Positions 1-8,533 are shown, counted from the first letter of the stretch. The stretch: DNA of 62,054 nucleotides from Actinomycetes bacterium (GCA_021791145.1 JAJYXE010000042.1:1-62054), one strand, 5' to 3'. Program-made: numbers and translations. Notes: generated by a model not told the origin, from the sequence alone.

Positions 1-67
1 CCACCGCGTCACGTTTGAACTCGCCGCTGTAGCGCTTGGTGTACTTGCTCGAAGGCTCCTTCGCCAT
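1..67 (-). CDS. IS3-family transposase OrfA, N-terminal fragment (cut by window edge)
   Basis: Twenty-two codons are visible from an ATG at 67. The encoded start reads MAKEPSSKYTKRYSGEFKRD, the typical opening of the helix-turn-helix OrfA (InsE-like) proteins that bind IS3 ends; the YSGEFK segment is diagnostic. A GGAGGAGG ribosome site lies upstream. The rest of OrfA and OrfB would lie to the left of the window. Confidence 0.75.
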   Translation of the reverse strand, partial: MAKEPSSKYTKRYSGEFKRDAV

Positions 68-127
68 TCCTACATCCTCCTCCAGTCGGAGCTGGCAGGA
101 GGTGTCCGGCGGAAGGGGGCAAGTTCA
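1..127 (-). mobile_element. IS3-family insertion sequence, 5' end only
   Basis: The first 127 bases are the transposase-proximal end of an IS3-type element that continues beyond the window. Read on the minus strand, the element starts with TGAACTTGCCCCC at position 127, the TGA...-type terminus common in this family. A purine-rich GGAGGAGG ribosome site and the start of orfA follow. The other end and any target duplication are outside the window. Confidence 0.7.
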
Positions 128-137
128 GCTCACCGTC

Positions 138-329
138 ATGATCTCGGGTGAGCCCAACGACTTCACCGTGCGCGTGGGCATCGGCAAGTGGCTGGAGCAT
201 CTCGGCGTGGCTGCGGTAGAGACCTTGCTCATCTCCGATCTCTTCCTCGTGGTCGACGTGGCCGACACGGCCTGGAACTTCGAAGTCGAGGACAAGCTCA
301 TCAAGCAGATCGAGTCGCTCATCGGCTGA
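138..329 (+). CDS. Small hypothetical protein, possibly the 3' remnant of a gene interrupted by IS3
   Basis: A 63-codon frame from the ATG at 138 has strongly coding composition, with nearly every third position G or C and many aag, atc and ctc codons. It encodes a mixed hydrophobic/charged protein ending KLIKQIESLIG. The frame is open upstream into the IS3 end at 127, and no good ribosome site precedes the ATG. It may therefore be the tail of a longer gene that the insertion removed. I do not recognise the family. Confidence 0.45.
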   Translation: MISGEPNDFTVRVGIGKWLEHLGVAAVETLLISDLFLVVDVADTAWNFEVEDKLIKQIESLIG

Positions 330-468
330 CCGCGTCGCGCGAGGGTGCGAACGCCCCTCGGACCCCCTTGGACCAGATTAAGGAGCTGACGGCCGGCCGA
401 CAACGCGGTGAGGTGTGGCCGCGACGGACGACGCGCACGTCGGCGCAACCAACAAGGAGCGGGGTGCC

Positions 469-1767
469 ATGGGAGCTAGGACGCCGCGTCATGGGCGGCG
501 CGTCGAGCCAGGCGCTGCGCGCGCGCCTCGCTGGCGCACCCGGGACGTCTGGGCGATCTCCCTCTCAGCGTTCTTCTCGGACACCGGCTACCAGGCGGTG
601 TGGGCGGGCTTCCCCCTCTTCTTGGTCCTGGTCCTGCACCAGCCTGTGTGGGAATTCGGCCTCGCGAGCGCCATCGCGTACGGAGGCGGGACGTTGTTCG
701 CGTGGCTGGGCGCCTTGCTCGGCGACCGGATCGGCCACCGGAAAGTCGCCATCGGGGGCAACGCGCTCATCCCCCTCCTGTCCCTGTCGGCACTGTGGGC
801 GAGCCCCGCGGCAGCGATCGGCCTTCTGTGCGCGGGGTGGTGGGCGCGCAACCTTCGCACGCCCTCGCGCCGAGTGATGCTGGTCGAGGCGGTTCCCGAC
901 GAGAGCGACCGCAACTCGGTGTTCGGCTTCCTGCACGCCCTGGACATCGGTGGCGGAGCGCTCGCAGGGGTCTACGTCCTCATCGGCGTGGTCGAGCATG
1001 TCGCGTTCAGCTGGATCTTCCTGGGCAGCGTGCTGCCCTTGGCCGCGGCGACCTTCTCGCTCACGCGGACCACGACTGCAGCTACGGCGCACCGACGCGT
1101 GCGACCGAGCGGGACCGGACCGAGCGGGACCGGACCGAGCGAGGCCACGGCGCCACCCTTGCCAGGAGCGGTCGCGCTGCTCGCGGCGTCGGCGCTGTTC
1201 GGCTTCACGTACTACAGCATCGGCTTCCCGATCCTCACCACCGCGCGTGACGGGGGGAGCAGAGCCTTGGGGATCGGGGCGTTCCTGCTGTTCAACGCCG
1301 TCTCCGCGGCGACCGGCTATGTGGCGGGACCGCGTCTTGGGAGCCGGATCGCCGGGCGCTTCCGCGACCTCGGCACCTTGGGCTACTTCTTCGCCGTCGT
1401 CGGCGCAGTGCTGCTCGCAGTGGGCGACGCCGCACATCTGACGGTCGCTGTCCTCCTGGTCGGCGTGGCCGCCCTTGGGTTCTCGCTCGGCATCGTGACA
1501 ACCGTCGAGCCCTCGCTGATGTCGATCCTGAGACCCGGTGGTCAGGCGGGACGAGGGTTCGGCGCCCTCTCTGCCGCGAGAAGCGCCGGGCTCTTCCTCG
1601 GCAACCTGATCATGGGCCTCCTCTACAGCCTCGGCGCCGGCTGGGCGTACGGCTATGCGGCGATCATGGGGATGGCCGCGACCATTGTCGTCCTCTCGGC
1701 GATCCCCGCCGCCCGGCGCGCGGACCGCCGAGCGCGCGGCGAGGGACTCCTGGCCCCGGGCGACTAG
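469..1767 (+). CDS. Major facilitator superfamily transporter
   Basis: A 432-residue polytopic membrane protein with about twelve hydrophobic segments, the normal MFS size. The first cytoplasmic loop carries LGDRIGHRKV (about residues 80-90), a version of the MFS GxxxDRxGRR motif. A low-complexity linker of repeated S/G/T/P residues sits mid-protein between the two six-helix halves (about residues 205-225). The start is ATG 469, with AAGGAG nine bases upstream; an upstream in-frame ATG at 415 has no ribosome site. The substrate cannot be told from sequence, and the gene stands alone, so context does not help. A drug or metabolite exporter is the usual role. Confidence 0.85.
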   Translation: MGARTPRHGRRVEPGAARAPRWRTRDVWAISLSAFFSDTGYQAVWAGFPLFLVLVLHQPVWEFGLASAIAYGGGTLFAWLGALLGDRIGHRKVAIGGNALIPLLSLSALWASPAAAIGLLCAGWWARNLRTPSRRVMLVEAVPDESDRNSVFGFLHALDIGGGALAGVYVLIGVVEHVAFSWIFLGSVLPLAAATFSLTRTTTAATAHRRVRPSGTGPSGTGPSEATAPPLPGAVALLAASALFGFTYYSIGFPILTTARDGGSRALGIGAFLLFNAVSAATGYVAGPRLGSRIAGRFRDLGTLGYFFAVVGAVLLAVGDAAHLTVAVLLVGVAALGFSLGIVTTVEPSLMSILRPGGQAGRGFGALSAARSAGLFLGNLIMGLLYSLGAGWAYGYAAIMGMAATIVVLSAIPAARRADRRARGEGLLAPGD

Positions 1768-1898
1768 CCATCGCGCCGCGCACCCCGGCAGGCCGGCGCG
1801 GCAGGCGGGGACGTGGGGACCGCGCGCTGCGTACAATTCGATCCCGGTGGACGGGCCGCCCGCCCCGAGGACTGACGACGAGGCGGTGAAGGGACCCC

Positions 1899-2849
1899 AT
1901 GGACCGCGAGCGGACCGAGGCCGAGGGCGACGTCGCTCAGCCACGACACAGGCGGCAGTTTCTTCGCGTCGTGCTCGTCGTGCTGCTCTCGCTCTTCGTG
2001 GCGGTCGCGACCATCCTCGCCTGGCAGCTCGCCTCCGGACAGCCCGCCCGCGCGAGGTCGGCGACGGTGCCCGGTGCCCCGGGGGCCAAGAAGCCGGGCC
2101 GGACGGTGTCCGCGCCCGTGTCCTCGTCGGGATCGGCACCGACCGGCCCGGGAGCCGGCAGCTCCCCTCCCCCGGTCAGCGCGCCCACGACTACGACCAC
2201 CACGAGCGCCGCACCGCTCCGGGTGCTCGAGATCGGCGACTCCCTCGGCGTCGACCTGGGCATCGCGATGCAGAACCTCTTCTCCCCCACCCGCGTCCAG
2301 CTGACCATGGCCGCTCGCAGCGACACCGGGCTGTCGAACAGCGGCTTCTACGACTGGCCGCGTGTGCTCGCCGGACTCTTGGCCAGCGCACGGCCCCAGG
2401 TCGTCATCGTCCTCCTCGGCGCCAACGACCTCCAGTCGATCGTGACAGGGTCGACGGTCCTCGCCGACGGCACGCCGGCGTGGAACGCTGCGTACGCCGC
2501 GCGGGTCACATCGATCATTTCGGAATCGGTGCGGGCCGGCGCGCGGGTCCTGTGGATAGGAGAGCCGGCGATGCAGGACCCGTTCCTCGATGCGGGCATG
2601 ACGCGCCTCGACGGCATCGCGCAGGAGGTCGTCGCGCGCTACCCGGGCGACTCGGCCTACCTCGCCTCGGACGCAACCCTCGCTCCCGGCGGGTCGTTCG
2701 CCGCGGCAGTCACCGGGCCGACAGGCGGCCAGGTGCAGGTCCGGACGCCCGACGGAGTCCACCTCACGGCCACAGGCTCGGACATGCTCGCGGACGCGGT
2801 CGCAGGGGCGCTCGCCAACGCCTGGGGCATGCAGGTCCTAGGCCAGTGA
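1899..2849 (+). CDS. Membrane-anchored SGNH/GDSL-type hydrolase (DUF459-like)
   Basis: 316 residues. A basic N-terminus is followed by one membrane helix (about 21-43), a Ser/Pro/Thr-rich extracellular linker (about 55-105) and an SGNH domain. Visible catalytic blocks are GDSLG (113-117, nucleophile Ser115), GAND (174-177) and the terminal DGVHL (285-289), which supplies the Asp/His pair. This is the DUF459 arrangement seen in actinobacterial and rhizobial envelope proteins, several of which act on acyl or acetyl groups of cell-wall polysaccharide. Location outside the membrane and esterase chemistry are well supported; the substrate is unknown. The upstream gap (1768-1898) shows no gene. Confidence 0.8.
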   Translation: MDRERTEAEGDVAQPRHRRQFLRVVLVVLLSLFVAVATILAWQLASGQPARARSATVPGAPGAKKPGRTVSAPVSSSGSAPTGPGAGSSPPPVSAPTTTTTTSAAPLRVLEIGDSLGVDLGIAMQNLFSPTRVQLTMAARSDTGLSNSGFYDWPRVLAGLLASARPQVVIVLLGANDLQSIVTGSTVLADGTPAWNAAYAARVTSIISESVRAGARVLWIGEPAMQDPFLDAGMTRLDGIAQEVVARYPGDSAYLASDATLAPGGSFAAAVTGPTGGQVQVRTPDGVHLTATGSDMLADAVAGALANAWGMQVLGQ

Positions 2850-3041
2850 CCGGCCCAGGCGGTGCGGTGGCATCTTCTCGCTGGTGACCGGGCACCACGT
2901 TCCCGCCACGCCGCACCACGCCCCCGCCACGCCCCGGCACGGGGCCGCGGACGGTCGTCAGGACCTTCGACCCTGCCGGCACCACGCCGCGTGCACCACG
3001 ATCCTTCCAAGGCGTGCACCAGGTCCTCGAAGGGAGGTGCA

Positions 3042-3497
3042 ATGGCCGAGTCCGAAGGTCATGCGTGGCTCGAAGAGCTCTCCACCGAGGAGTGCCTGAC
3101 GCTCCTTCGCGGGACAGATCTCGGGCGGATCGCCTTCATGGCCGGCGACTTCCCGGTGGTCCTGCCGGCGAACTACCGGTTCGCCGACGGAGCCGAAGGC
3201 GAGTGGTGGCTGGGGCTCCGGACCCGGCCTGGCGGCACCATCGACGACGCGCCGGCGAACGTCGCGTTCGAGATCGACGGCGTCGATCCGGTCGCGCGGC
3301 GCGGCTGGTCGGTGCTGGTGCGCGGCAAGCTCCACCACGTCGACCCCGCGCCGGGCACGAGCGACTTGGTCGACTCCGAGCCGTGGCTCGACGAGGACCG
3401 CAGCTCCTGGCTGCTTCTGGAGCCGGTGTTCGTCACTGGCCGGAGACTGCACCCCGGACCGACGGCGTGGGCGTTCCACATGCGGGCGTACCTCTAG
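3042..3497 (+). CDS. Pyridoxamine-5'-phosphate-oxidase-like flavin-binding protein
   Basis: 151 residues with the split-barrel PPOX-like pattern. An N-terminal helix containing ECLTLLRGTDLGRIAF is typical of the actinobacterial F420/FMN-binding PPOX-like group, followed by strands ending in AFHMRAYL. The start is ATG 3042, preceded by AAGGGAGGTG. These small proteins bind FMN, F420 or heme; which one cannot be read here. It lies 19 bases upstream of the malic enzyme gene in the same direction and may share its transcript. Confidence 0.75.
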   Translation: MAESEGHAWLEELSTEECLTLLRGTDLGRIAFMAGDFPVVLPANYRFADGAEGEWWLGLRTRPGGTIDDAPANVAFEIDGVDPVARRGWSVLVRGKLHHVDPAPGTSDLVDSEPWLDEDRSSWLLLEPVFVTGRRLHPGPTAWAFHMRAYL

Positions 3498-3510
3498 AGT
3501 CCTCTAGAGT
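3491..3510. repeat. Perfect tandem duplication of a 10-bp unit at the 3' end of the PPOX-like gene
   Basis: CCTCTAGAGT occurs twice head to tail. The first copy contains the stop codon of the upstream gene, and the second provides most of the 19-base spacer before the malic enzyme GTG start. The unit contains the palindrome CTCTAGAG. Confidence 0.9.
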
Positions 3511-3516
3511 GGCGGG

Positions 3517-5202
3517 GTGGAGCCGCGCCCTCTCGACACCGCGCTGCGGGGCCGCCAGCTCCTCTCGGATCCCCGCCTGACGCACGGCGTCGCCTTCACC
3601 CCTGAGGAGCGACGGACGTTCGGGCTCGTCGGGCTCCTGCCGCCCGGCGTGCTCCCGCTCGACGTGCAGGCGGCACGCGCCTACCAGCAGTTCTCGGCGC
3701 AGCAGAGCGACCTGGCGAAGCACGTCTTCCTCACGCTCCTGCACGAGCGGATCGAGGTCCTCTACTTCCGGCTGCTGCAGGACCACCTCGCAGAGATGCT
3801 GCCGATCGTCTACACGCCGACGGTCGGCGAGGCGATCCAGCGGTTCAGCGCGGAGTTCCGCGGCACGCGAGGCGTCTACCTCTCGGTGGACCATGCCGAG
3901 GACATCGAGCAGTCCCTCGCCGCGAGCGGCCTCGGCCCCGACGACGTCGACGTCGTGGTGGCGACCGACGGGGAGGCGATCCTCGGCATCGGGGACTGGG
4001 GCGTGGGCGGCATCGCGATCTCGATCGGCAAGCTGGCCGTCTACACCGCGGCCGGCGGGATCGACCCCGACCGCACGCTGCCGGTCGTCCTCGACGTCGG
4101 CACGAACCGCCAGACGCTCCTCGACGACCCGCTCTACCTCGGCAACCGCCACCCGCGCGTGGACGTCTCCACCTACGACGACTTCATCGACGCGTATGTG
4201 CGCACCGCCGGCCGCCTCTTCCCCCGCGCGCTCTTGCACTGGGAGGACCTCGGCGCTTCCAACGCCCGCCGTGTCCTGGATCGCTACAAGGACGACCGCC
4301 TCACGTTCAACGACGACATCCAAGGGACCGGGGCCATCGTGCTCGCGGCGGTCCTCTCGGCCCTTCGGACGACCGGCGGCCGCCTCGAGGACCAGCGGGT
4401 CGTCATCCACGGCGCCGGCAGCGCCGGCATCGGCATCGCCGAGCAGCTCGCCGCTGCGATCGCCGAGGACGGGGCATCCGATGGACGGGGCGCGATCTGG
4501 GCGTTGTCGAGCCGGGGCCTCCTGCGCGCGTCCACAGGCAGACTGCGCGACTTCCAGCGGCCGTTCGCACGCCCCGAGGAAGAGGTGCGCTCCTTCGAGA
4601 AGGACAGTGACGGGAGGATCGGGCTCGCCGAGGTGGTCCGCCAGGTCCGCCCGACGATCCTCATCGGCACCTCCGGGCAGCCCGGGAGCTTCACCGAGGA
4701 GATCGTTCGCACGATGGCCGCACACTGCGAGCGGCCGATCGTCATGCCGCTGTCCAATCCGACCTCCCTGTCGGAGGCGGAGCCGGCCGACCTGTTGTCG
4801 TGGACGCAGGGCCGGGCGCTCGTGGCCTCGGGAAGCCCCTTCTCCCCCGTGACGATCGGCGCAGAGACCTTCGCCGTCGCGCAGGCCAACAATGCACTCG
4901 TCTTCCCGGGCCTCGGCCTCGGTGTGATCGTGGCGCGCGCGTCGCGGGTCACTCCACGGATGCTCCACGCCGCCGCCCGCGCCGTCGCCGGGGAGGTCGA
5001 CGCCTCCAGTGCAGGCGCGCCTCTCCTCCCCCCCGTGGACACGTTGCGGCAGACCTCTGCCGCCGTGGCTGCCGCGGTTGCGCAGGCTGCGGCGGAGGAC
5101 GGGGTCGCCGGCGTGGACCGGATCGGCTTCGACGACGCGGTCGCCGCGGCCATGTGGGAGCCCGCCTACCGGCCGCTCCGACCCGTGCCCCCCGCGCGCT
5201 GA
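3517..5202 (+). CDS. maeA: NAD-dependent malic enzyme (malate oxidoreductase, decarboxylating)
   Basis: 561 residues, the length of the large ScfA/MaeA-type enzymes. It converts malate to pyruvate and CO2 with reduction of NAD(P)+. Visible blocks are YTPTVGEA (99-106), the substrate-site segment GIAISIGKLAVYT with the catalytic Lys (about 172), the metal-binding EDL (243-245) and FNDDIQGTG (about 265-273), the Rossmann motif HGAGSAGIG (298-306) and the C-terminal LSNPT block. The start is GTG 3517, inferred because homologues begin a few residues before this RPLDTALRG region. It links the TCA cycle to the pyruvate pool. The gene is convergent with the DUF2017/clpS pair. Confidence 0.93.
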   Translation: MEPRPLDTALRGRQLLSDPRLTHGVAFTPEERRTFGLVGLLPPGVLPLDVQAARAYQQFSAQQSDLAKHVFLTLLHERIEVLYFRLLQDHLAEMLPIVYTPTVGEAIQRFSAEFRGTRGVYLSVDHAEDIEQSLAASGLGPDDVDVVVATDGEAILGIGDWGVGGIAISIGKLAVYTAAGGIDPDRTLPVVLDVGTNRQTLLDDPLYLGNRHPRVDVSTYDDFIDAYVRTAGRLFPRALLHWEDLGASNARRVLDRYKDDRLTFNDDIQGTGAIVLAAVLSALRTTGGRLEDQRVVIHGAGSAGIGIAEQLAAAIAEDGASDGRGAIWALSSRGLLRASTGRLRDFQRPFARPEEEVRSFEKDSDGRIGLAEVVRQVRPTILIGTSGQPGSFTEEIVRTMAAHCERPIVMPLSNPTSLSEAEPADLLSWTQGRALVASGSPFSPVTIGAETFAVAQANNALVFPGLGLGVIVARASRVTPRMLHAAARAVAGEVDASSAGAPLLPPVDTLRQTSAAVAAAVAQAAAEDGVAGVDRIGFDDAVAAAMWEPAYRPLRPVPPAR

Positions 5203-5210
5203 CCGACGTC

Positions 5211-5232
5211 GCCGACCGGGGGGACCGTCGGC
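5211..5232. terminator. Possible bidirectional hairpin between convergent genes
   Basis: GCCGAC and GTCGGC form a six-pair stem around a ten-base G-rich loop in the 59-base gap between maeA and the convergent DUF2017 gene. There is no T tract, so intrinsic termination is uncertain. Confidence 0.35.
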
Positions 5233-5261
5233 CTACCAGCCACGGCGCGGCGAGCCGACGG

Positions 5262-5720
5262 CTAGCTCTGCGGGTCGTCGAGCGCGTCGATGAGGCCGAC
5301 CTGGAGCGCGTAGGCGACCCGGATCACCGCCTCGTCCTGGGCGTCGAGCTTCGCCCGGTCCTCCTCGGTCCGCAGCCCGCGTTCCGCGCACTGGCGAGAC
5401 AGGGTCATCCCCAGGACCTTCAGCCACGCCTCGGCCTCGCCGGCGTCGATCACCGGTGCGCGCGCGCTCGCCGAAACGGCATGCACGATCTCGTCGACCG
5501 CGAGCTGGCGCGCGAGGACGTAGGCGGGATCGTCCATGTCTGCGCTCTCGTCGATCCGGCCGTAGAGACGCTCGAAGGCCGCCGAGCCGGGCGCCTCCAC
5601 GGTCTCGCGCAACCGCTCGGCTGCTGCGGCCATGAATTCCCGCACCCCAGGCGAGAGATCGAGCTCGATCCTGCCGTCCGGCAACCGCCGGAACGGCGCC
5701 TGGCGCCGACGCTTGGTCAC
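5262..5720 (-). CDS. DUF2017 family protein, partner of ClpS
   Basis: 152 residues, mainly helical and acidic, matching the actinobacterial DUF2017 family (conserved RGLRTEEDR-type segment and VRVAYALQV-like C-terminal helix). The GTG start at 5720 overlaps the clpS stop in a GTGA junction, so the two are translationally coupled. The family is nearly always found next to clpS, which suggests a role connected with Clp adaptor function or regulated proteolysis, but no biochemical activity is established. Confidence 0.8.
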   Translation of the reverse strand: MTKRRRQAPFRRLPDGRIELDLSPGVREFMAAAAERLRETVEAPGSAAFERLYGRIDESADMDDPAYVLARQLAVDEIVHAVSASARAPVIDAGEAEAWLKVLGMTLSRQCAERGLRTEEDRAKLDAQDEAVIRVAYALQVGLIDALDDPQS

Positions 5721-6040
5721 GCAGCCCGCGCGACGGTCGACTGCAGGCCGTTCGTCCCGAGCTCGAGGCAGTAGCGGACGGCGCGATCGCGCTCGCCGCT
5801 CCACACGACGACCTTCCCCTCGTGGTGGGCGGTGAGCATCAGGAGCTCCGCCTTCTTCGTGTCGTACCCGAAGACCTTGCGCAGCACGCGCACGACCACT
5901 TCCATGAGCGTGATCGGGTCGTTCCACAAAAAGACGTTGTAGGGAACGTCGATCGACGCTGTGGGATCGCCTCCGAGGTGGCGGACCACCTCCGGCTCGG
6001 CTTCGACCACGCCGGAACGTGCGACGGGCGTACTCGGCAC
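5717..6040 (-). CDS. clpS: ATP-dependent Clp protease adaptor ClpS
   Basis: About 107 residues. The core carries the ClpS signature: YNVFLWNDP near the N-terminus, MEVVVRVLRKVFG and AHHEGKVVVWSGERDRA. ClpS binds N-degron substrates and hands them to the ClpC/ClpA ATPase. The start is uncertain. The frame stays open through the repeat array upstream; GTG 6040 is the best available start, since it gives the usual length and a GGAG lies immediately upstream, although it is closer than ideal. The gene is coupled to the DUF2017 gene downstream. Confidence 0.88.
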   Translation of the reverse strand: MPSTPVARSGVVEAEPEVVRHLGGDPTASIDVPYNVFLWNDPITLMEVVVRVLRKVFGYDTKKAELLMLTAHHEGKVVVWSGERDRAVRYCLELGTNGLQSTVARAA

Positions 6041-6090
6041 CTCCGCAACCCTAGGTCGAACCCACGGCCAGCGCGCCCGAGTGTCGCAAG

Positions 6091-6176
6091 ACGGTCCCGG
6101 GCACGGTCCCCGGGGACGGTCCCCGGGGACGGTCCCGGGCACGGTCCCCGGGGACGGTCAGAGAGACGGTCCCAGC
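6091..6176. repeat. 12/13-bp minisatellite between clpS and a methyltransferase gene
   Basis: Seven consecutive units begin with ACGGTC. Most read ACGGTCCCGGGC (12 bp) or ACGGTCCCCGGGG (13 bp); the last two have diverged. The array fills most of the divergent promoter region between clpS and the 6233 methyltransferase, and its self-complementary units (CCCCGGGG) could fold into alternative hairpins. Confidence 0.9.
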
Positions 6177-6232
6177 ACCACCCGGGCGGCGCTCGACAGG
6201 CCGGGCGCTGGCCCGCGGCCTCGATGTGTGGA

Positions 6233-6973
6233 ATGGTCGGGGCCGTGCGGGCCACGTCGAGGTCAGGTCCCGGCAACGTGGTGGCGAGGCGGGTCTTCCG
6301 GGGTCTCCCCGAGCGCTACGACCAGCTCGCCGAATGGCTGTCGTTCTGGCAGAACCGCAGATGGCGCGCCGCGCTGGTGGACGCCGTCGCCGCGGGGCAC
6401 CCGCGCCTCGTCGCGGACGTGGCGACGGGTACCGGGGGCGTGGCCCTCGCGCTCGCCGCGCGCACCGGCGCGGAGGTGATCGGCTTCGACCTCGACGAGG
6501 GGATGGCGCGCCAGGGGCTGCGCAACGTGCGGCGGGCGTCGGATCCCCGGATCTCGATCGCCGTCGCCAAGGGGGAGCAGCTCCCTCTTCCGGACCGGTC
6601 GGTGGACGCGCTCAGCTTCACGTACCTCCTGCGCTACGTCGACGACCCGCAAGCGACGATTGCCGAGCTGGCCCGCGTCGTGCGCGCGGGCGGCGTCGTG
6701 GCGAACCTCGAGTTCGCCGTCCCCGACTCACCTCTCTGGCGGCCGCTGTGGTGGCTCTACACCCGTTCGGTCCTACCGCTCGCGGGCCTTCTCACGGGTG
6801 GTCCGGCCTGGTACCGCGTGGGGCGCTTCCTCGGGCCGAGCATCACCGGCCACTATCGGCGCTACCCGCTCGACTGGACCGTCGAGGCGTGGGAACGTGC
6901 GGGCATCGGCGAGGTGACCGTGCAGCGGATGAGCCTCGGCGGCGGGCTCGTGATGTGGGGTCGCCGGAGGTGA
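6233..6973 (+). CDS. Class I SAM-dependent methyltransferase, UbiE/MenG-like
   Basis: 246 residues from ATG 6233 (an alternative ATG lies at 6224). The early segment VFRGLPERYDQLAEWLSFWQ resembles the opening of demethylmenaquinone methyltransferases, followed by SAM motif I VADVATGTGG, the acidic GFDLDEGM, the LPLPDRSVDALSFTYLLRYV block and an LRVGG-like ARVVRAGG. The C-terminal part (SITGHYRRYPLDW) departs from classical MenG, so quinone methylation is likely but not certain. It overlaps the next gene by GTGA. Confidence 0.75.
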   Translation: MVGAVRATSRSGPGNVVARRVFRGLPERYDQLAEWLSFWQNRRWRAALVDAVAAGHPRLVADVATGTGGVALALAARTGAEVIGFDLDEGMARQGLRNVRRASDPRISIAVAKGEQLPLPDRSVDALSFTYLLRYVDDPQATIAELARVVRAGGVVANLEFAVPDSPLWRPLWWLYTRSVLPLAGLLTGGPAWYRVGRFLGPSITGHYRRYPLDWTVEAWERAGIGEVTVQRMSLGGGLVMWGRRR

Positions 6974-7704
6974 GGCGCGACCGGACGCGCCCCGCCTTCT
7001 ACGCCGCGCGTCCGGGGGGTTGGCGCGACTGGTGGACCCTGCTCCACCCGCCCTACACCGCATGGCACCTCTCGTACGTGGTCGTGGGTGCCTGCCTCGC
7101 TCCGCAGGTGCGGGTGAGCCGACTGCTCGCCACGCTCCTTGCGTTCTTCCTCGCAGTGGGAGTCTCCGCGCACGCCTACGACGAGTTGCAGGGCCGGCCC
7201 CTGCGGACCAGGATCCCGACGTGGGCGCTCGTTGCCGCGTGCGCCACGGGTCTTTTGTCTGCTGTGGCCCTGGGCGTGCTCGGGGTCGTCGAGACCGGCA
7301 TCGTGCTCGTCCCCTTCCTCCTCGTCGGGCCTCTCCTCGTGATCGCCTACAACGCCGACCTCTTCGGCGGCGCGTTCCACACCGACCTCGGGTTCGCACT
7401 GTCGTGGGGCGCCTTCCCGGTGCTGACCGCCTACGTCGCGCAGGCAGGGACCCTGTCGGCGAGCGCGGCGCTCGCCGCGCTGGGCGCGACGGCGCTCTCG
7501 CTCGCCCAGCGCGCCCTCAGCACCCCCGCACGGCGGCTTCGCCGTGGGGTCTCGGCAGTGCACGGGGAGGTGGTGGGCGCCGACGGCGTCGAGGAACCCC
7601 TCGACCGTGAGCGGCTCCTGCAGCCCTTGGAGCGCGCGCTGCGAGCGCTCACCACGGCCGCGGTCCTCGCGGCTGCGGCGCTCGCGGTGTTCCGGCTCGG
7701 TTGA
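6970..7704 (+). CDS. Polytopic membrane protein, UbiA-prenyltransferase-like
   Basis: 244 residues with about seven to eight hydrophobic helices. The start is GTG 6970, overlapping the upstream methyltransferase stop (GTGA). The opening LLHPPYTAWHLSYVVVGA and the loop AHAYDELQGRPLRTRIP resemble UbiA-family prenyltransferases, but the canonical NDxxDxxxD aspartate motif is reduced here to AYDELQG. It may be a divergent or non-catalytic member. Coupling to a UbiE-like gene supports a quinone or lipid pathway; this is inference. Confidence 0.5.
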   Translation: MRRDRTRPAFYAARPGGWRDWWTLLHPPYTAWHLSYVVVGACLAPQVRVSRLLATLLAFFLAVGVSAHAYDELQGRPLRTRIPTWALVAACATGLLSAVALGVLGVVETGIVLVPFLLVGPLLVIAYNADLFGGAFHTDLGFALSWGAFPVLTAYVAQAGTLSASAALAALGATALSLAQRALSTPARRLRRGVSAVHGEVVGADGVEEPLDRERLLQPLERALRALTTAAVLAAAALAVFRLG

Positions 7705-7721
7705 GCCGGCGCGGCGATCTC

Positions 7722-7794
7722 GTCAGGACCCCGTCGTCGCCTCGACGGCGGCCCCCGTCGTCGCCCTGTCAGGACCCCGTCGTGGCCTCGACGG
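7722..7794. repeat. Direct duplication at the 3' end of a methyltransferase gene
   Basis: A 27-bp segment beginning GTCAGGACCCCGTCGT occurs at 7722-7748 and 7768-7794 with one mismatch and a 46-bp period. The second copy encodes the last residues and stop codon of the minus-strand methyltransferase; the first repeats them beyond the stop. It is a recent tandem duplication or slippage product in the convergent gap. Confidence 0.85.
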
Positions 7795-8533
7795 GCTTCG
7801 TGCCCTCGACGACGGCCGCTTCGGCCACCACGCGCCTTGCGTGCACGTCCGACAGCCCTGCGTCGCGAAACATCGCAAGCCACGTCTCCATCGGAAGGGG
7901 GCGCTCACGCATGCGGAACGTGAAGCGCGCGACGTTCTTGGCGATGCGCCACCAGCCAGCCGGCCCGCGGCGGAGCATCAGGCGCACCTTGGAGCCGATG
8001 ATCTCGCGGTCCTGCTTGGTCGCCCCTCTTCCGAACATCATGTCCCCTACGACGACCCGTCCTCCGGGCCTCAGCCAGGTGACCGCTGCGGCGAGCACCG
8101 CGCGCTTCTCGTCGTCGTAGAGGTGGTGCATGGCGTAGTTCGACACGACGACATCGACGCTCGCCGGCGCGATCGTGAGCTCTTGGGCGGGGACGGCCCG
8201 CGTCTCGATCTCGAGCCCCTCTTCTTCTGCCTTGCGCTCGATGCTCTCGATCATCCTCGTGCTGATGTCGACGGCCAGCACATGAGCGCCGTTGCGAGCG
8301 AGCGGCAGGCTCAGCTGCCCGTTGCCGCACCCGAGGTCGACGACCCGCTTGCCGTCGACGGGCGCCGCCGCGGTGACGACAGCCTCGATGACCCGCTCGA
8401 GCCCCGCAGCCCCATGGTGCTCCCAGGCGTGCACCCGGCGGTCCCAAAGACGCCGAACGCGGCCGGCACCACGGGCGACCGCGGGAGCCCGGTCCTCGTA
8501 CCCCGGGCTCACGACGTGCACAGCGGCGGACAT
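7769..8533 (-). CDS. SAM-dependent methyltransferase
   Basis: 254 residues. Motif I VVDLGCGNGQLSLPLA is followed by VLAVDISTRM (acidic adenosine-ribose contact), SVDVVVSNYAMHHL and WLRPGGRVVVGD, the order of class I small-molecule methyltransferases (UbiE/COQ5 group). The C-terminal third, rich in Arg and Trp, has no signature I can name. The start is ATG 8533; the frame continues upstream but loses coding composition there. It is divergent from the secreted hydrolase gene across a 135-base region that must hold both promoters. Confidence 0.8.
   Translation of the reverse strand: MSAAVHVVSPGYEDRAPAVARGAGRVRRLWDRRVHAWEHHGAAGLERVIEAVVTAAAPVDGKRVVDLGCGNGQLSLPLARNGAHVLAVDISTRMIESIERKAEEEGLEIETRAVPAQELTIAPASVDVVVSNYAMHHLYDDEKRAVLAAAVTWLRPGGRVVVGDMMFGRGATKQDREIIGSKVRLMLRRGPAGWWRIAKNVARFTFRMRERPLPMETWLAMFRDAGLSDVHARRVVAEAAVVEGTKPVEATTGS

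Noticed and set aside
565..2139. Long minus-strand frame opposite the MFS gene
   Set aside because: Arg/Gly/Ala-rich antisense shadow of a high-GC gene; no motifs or start signals.
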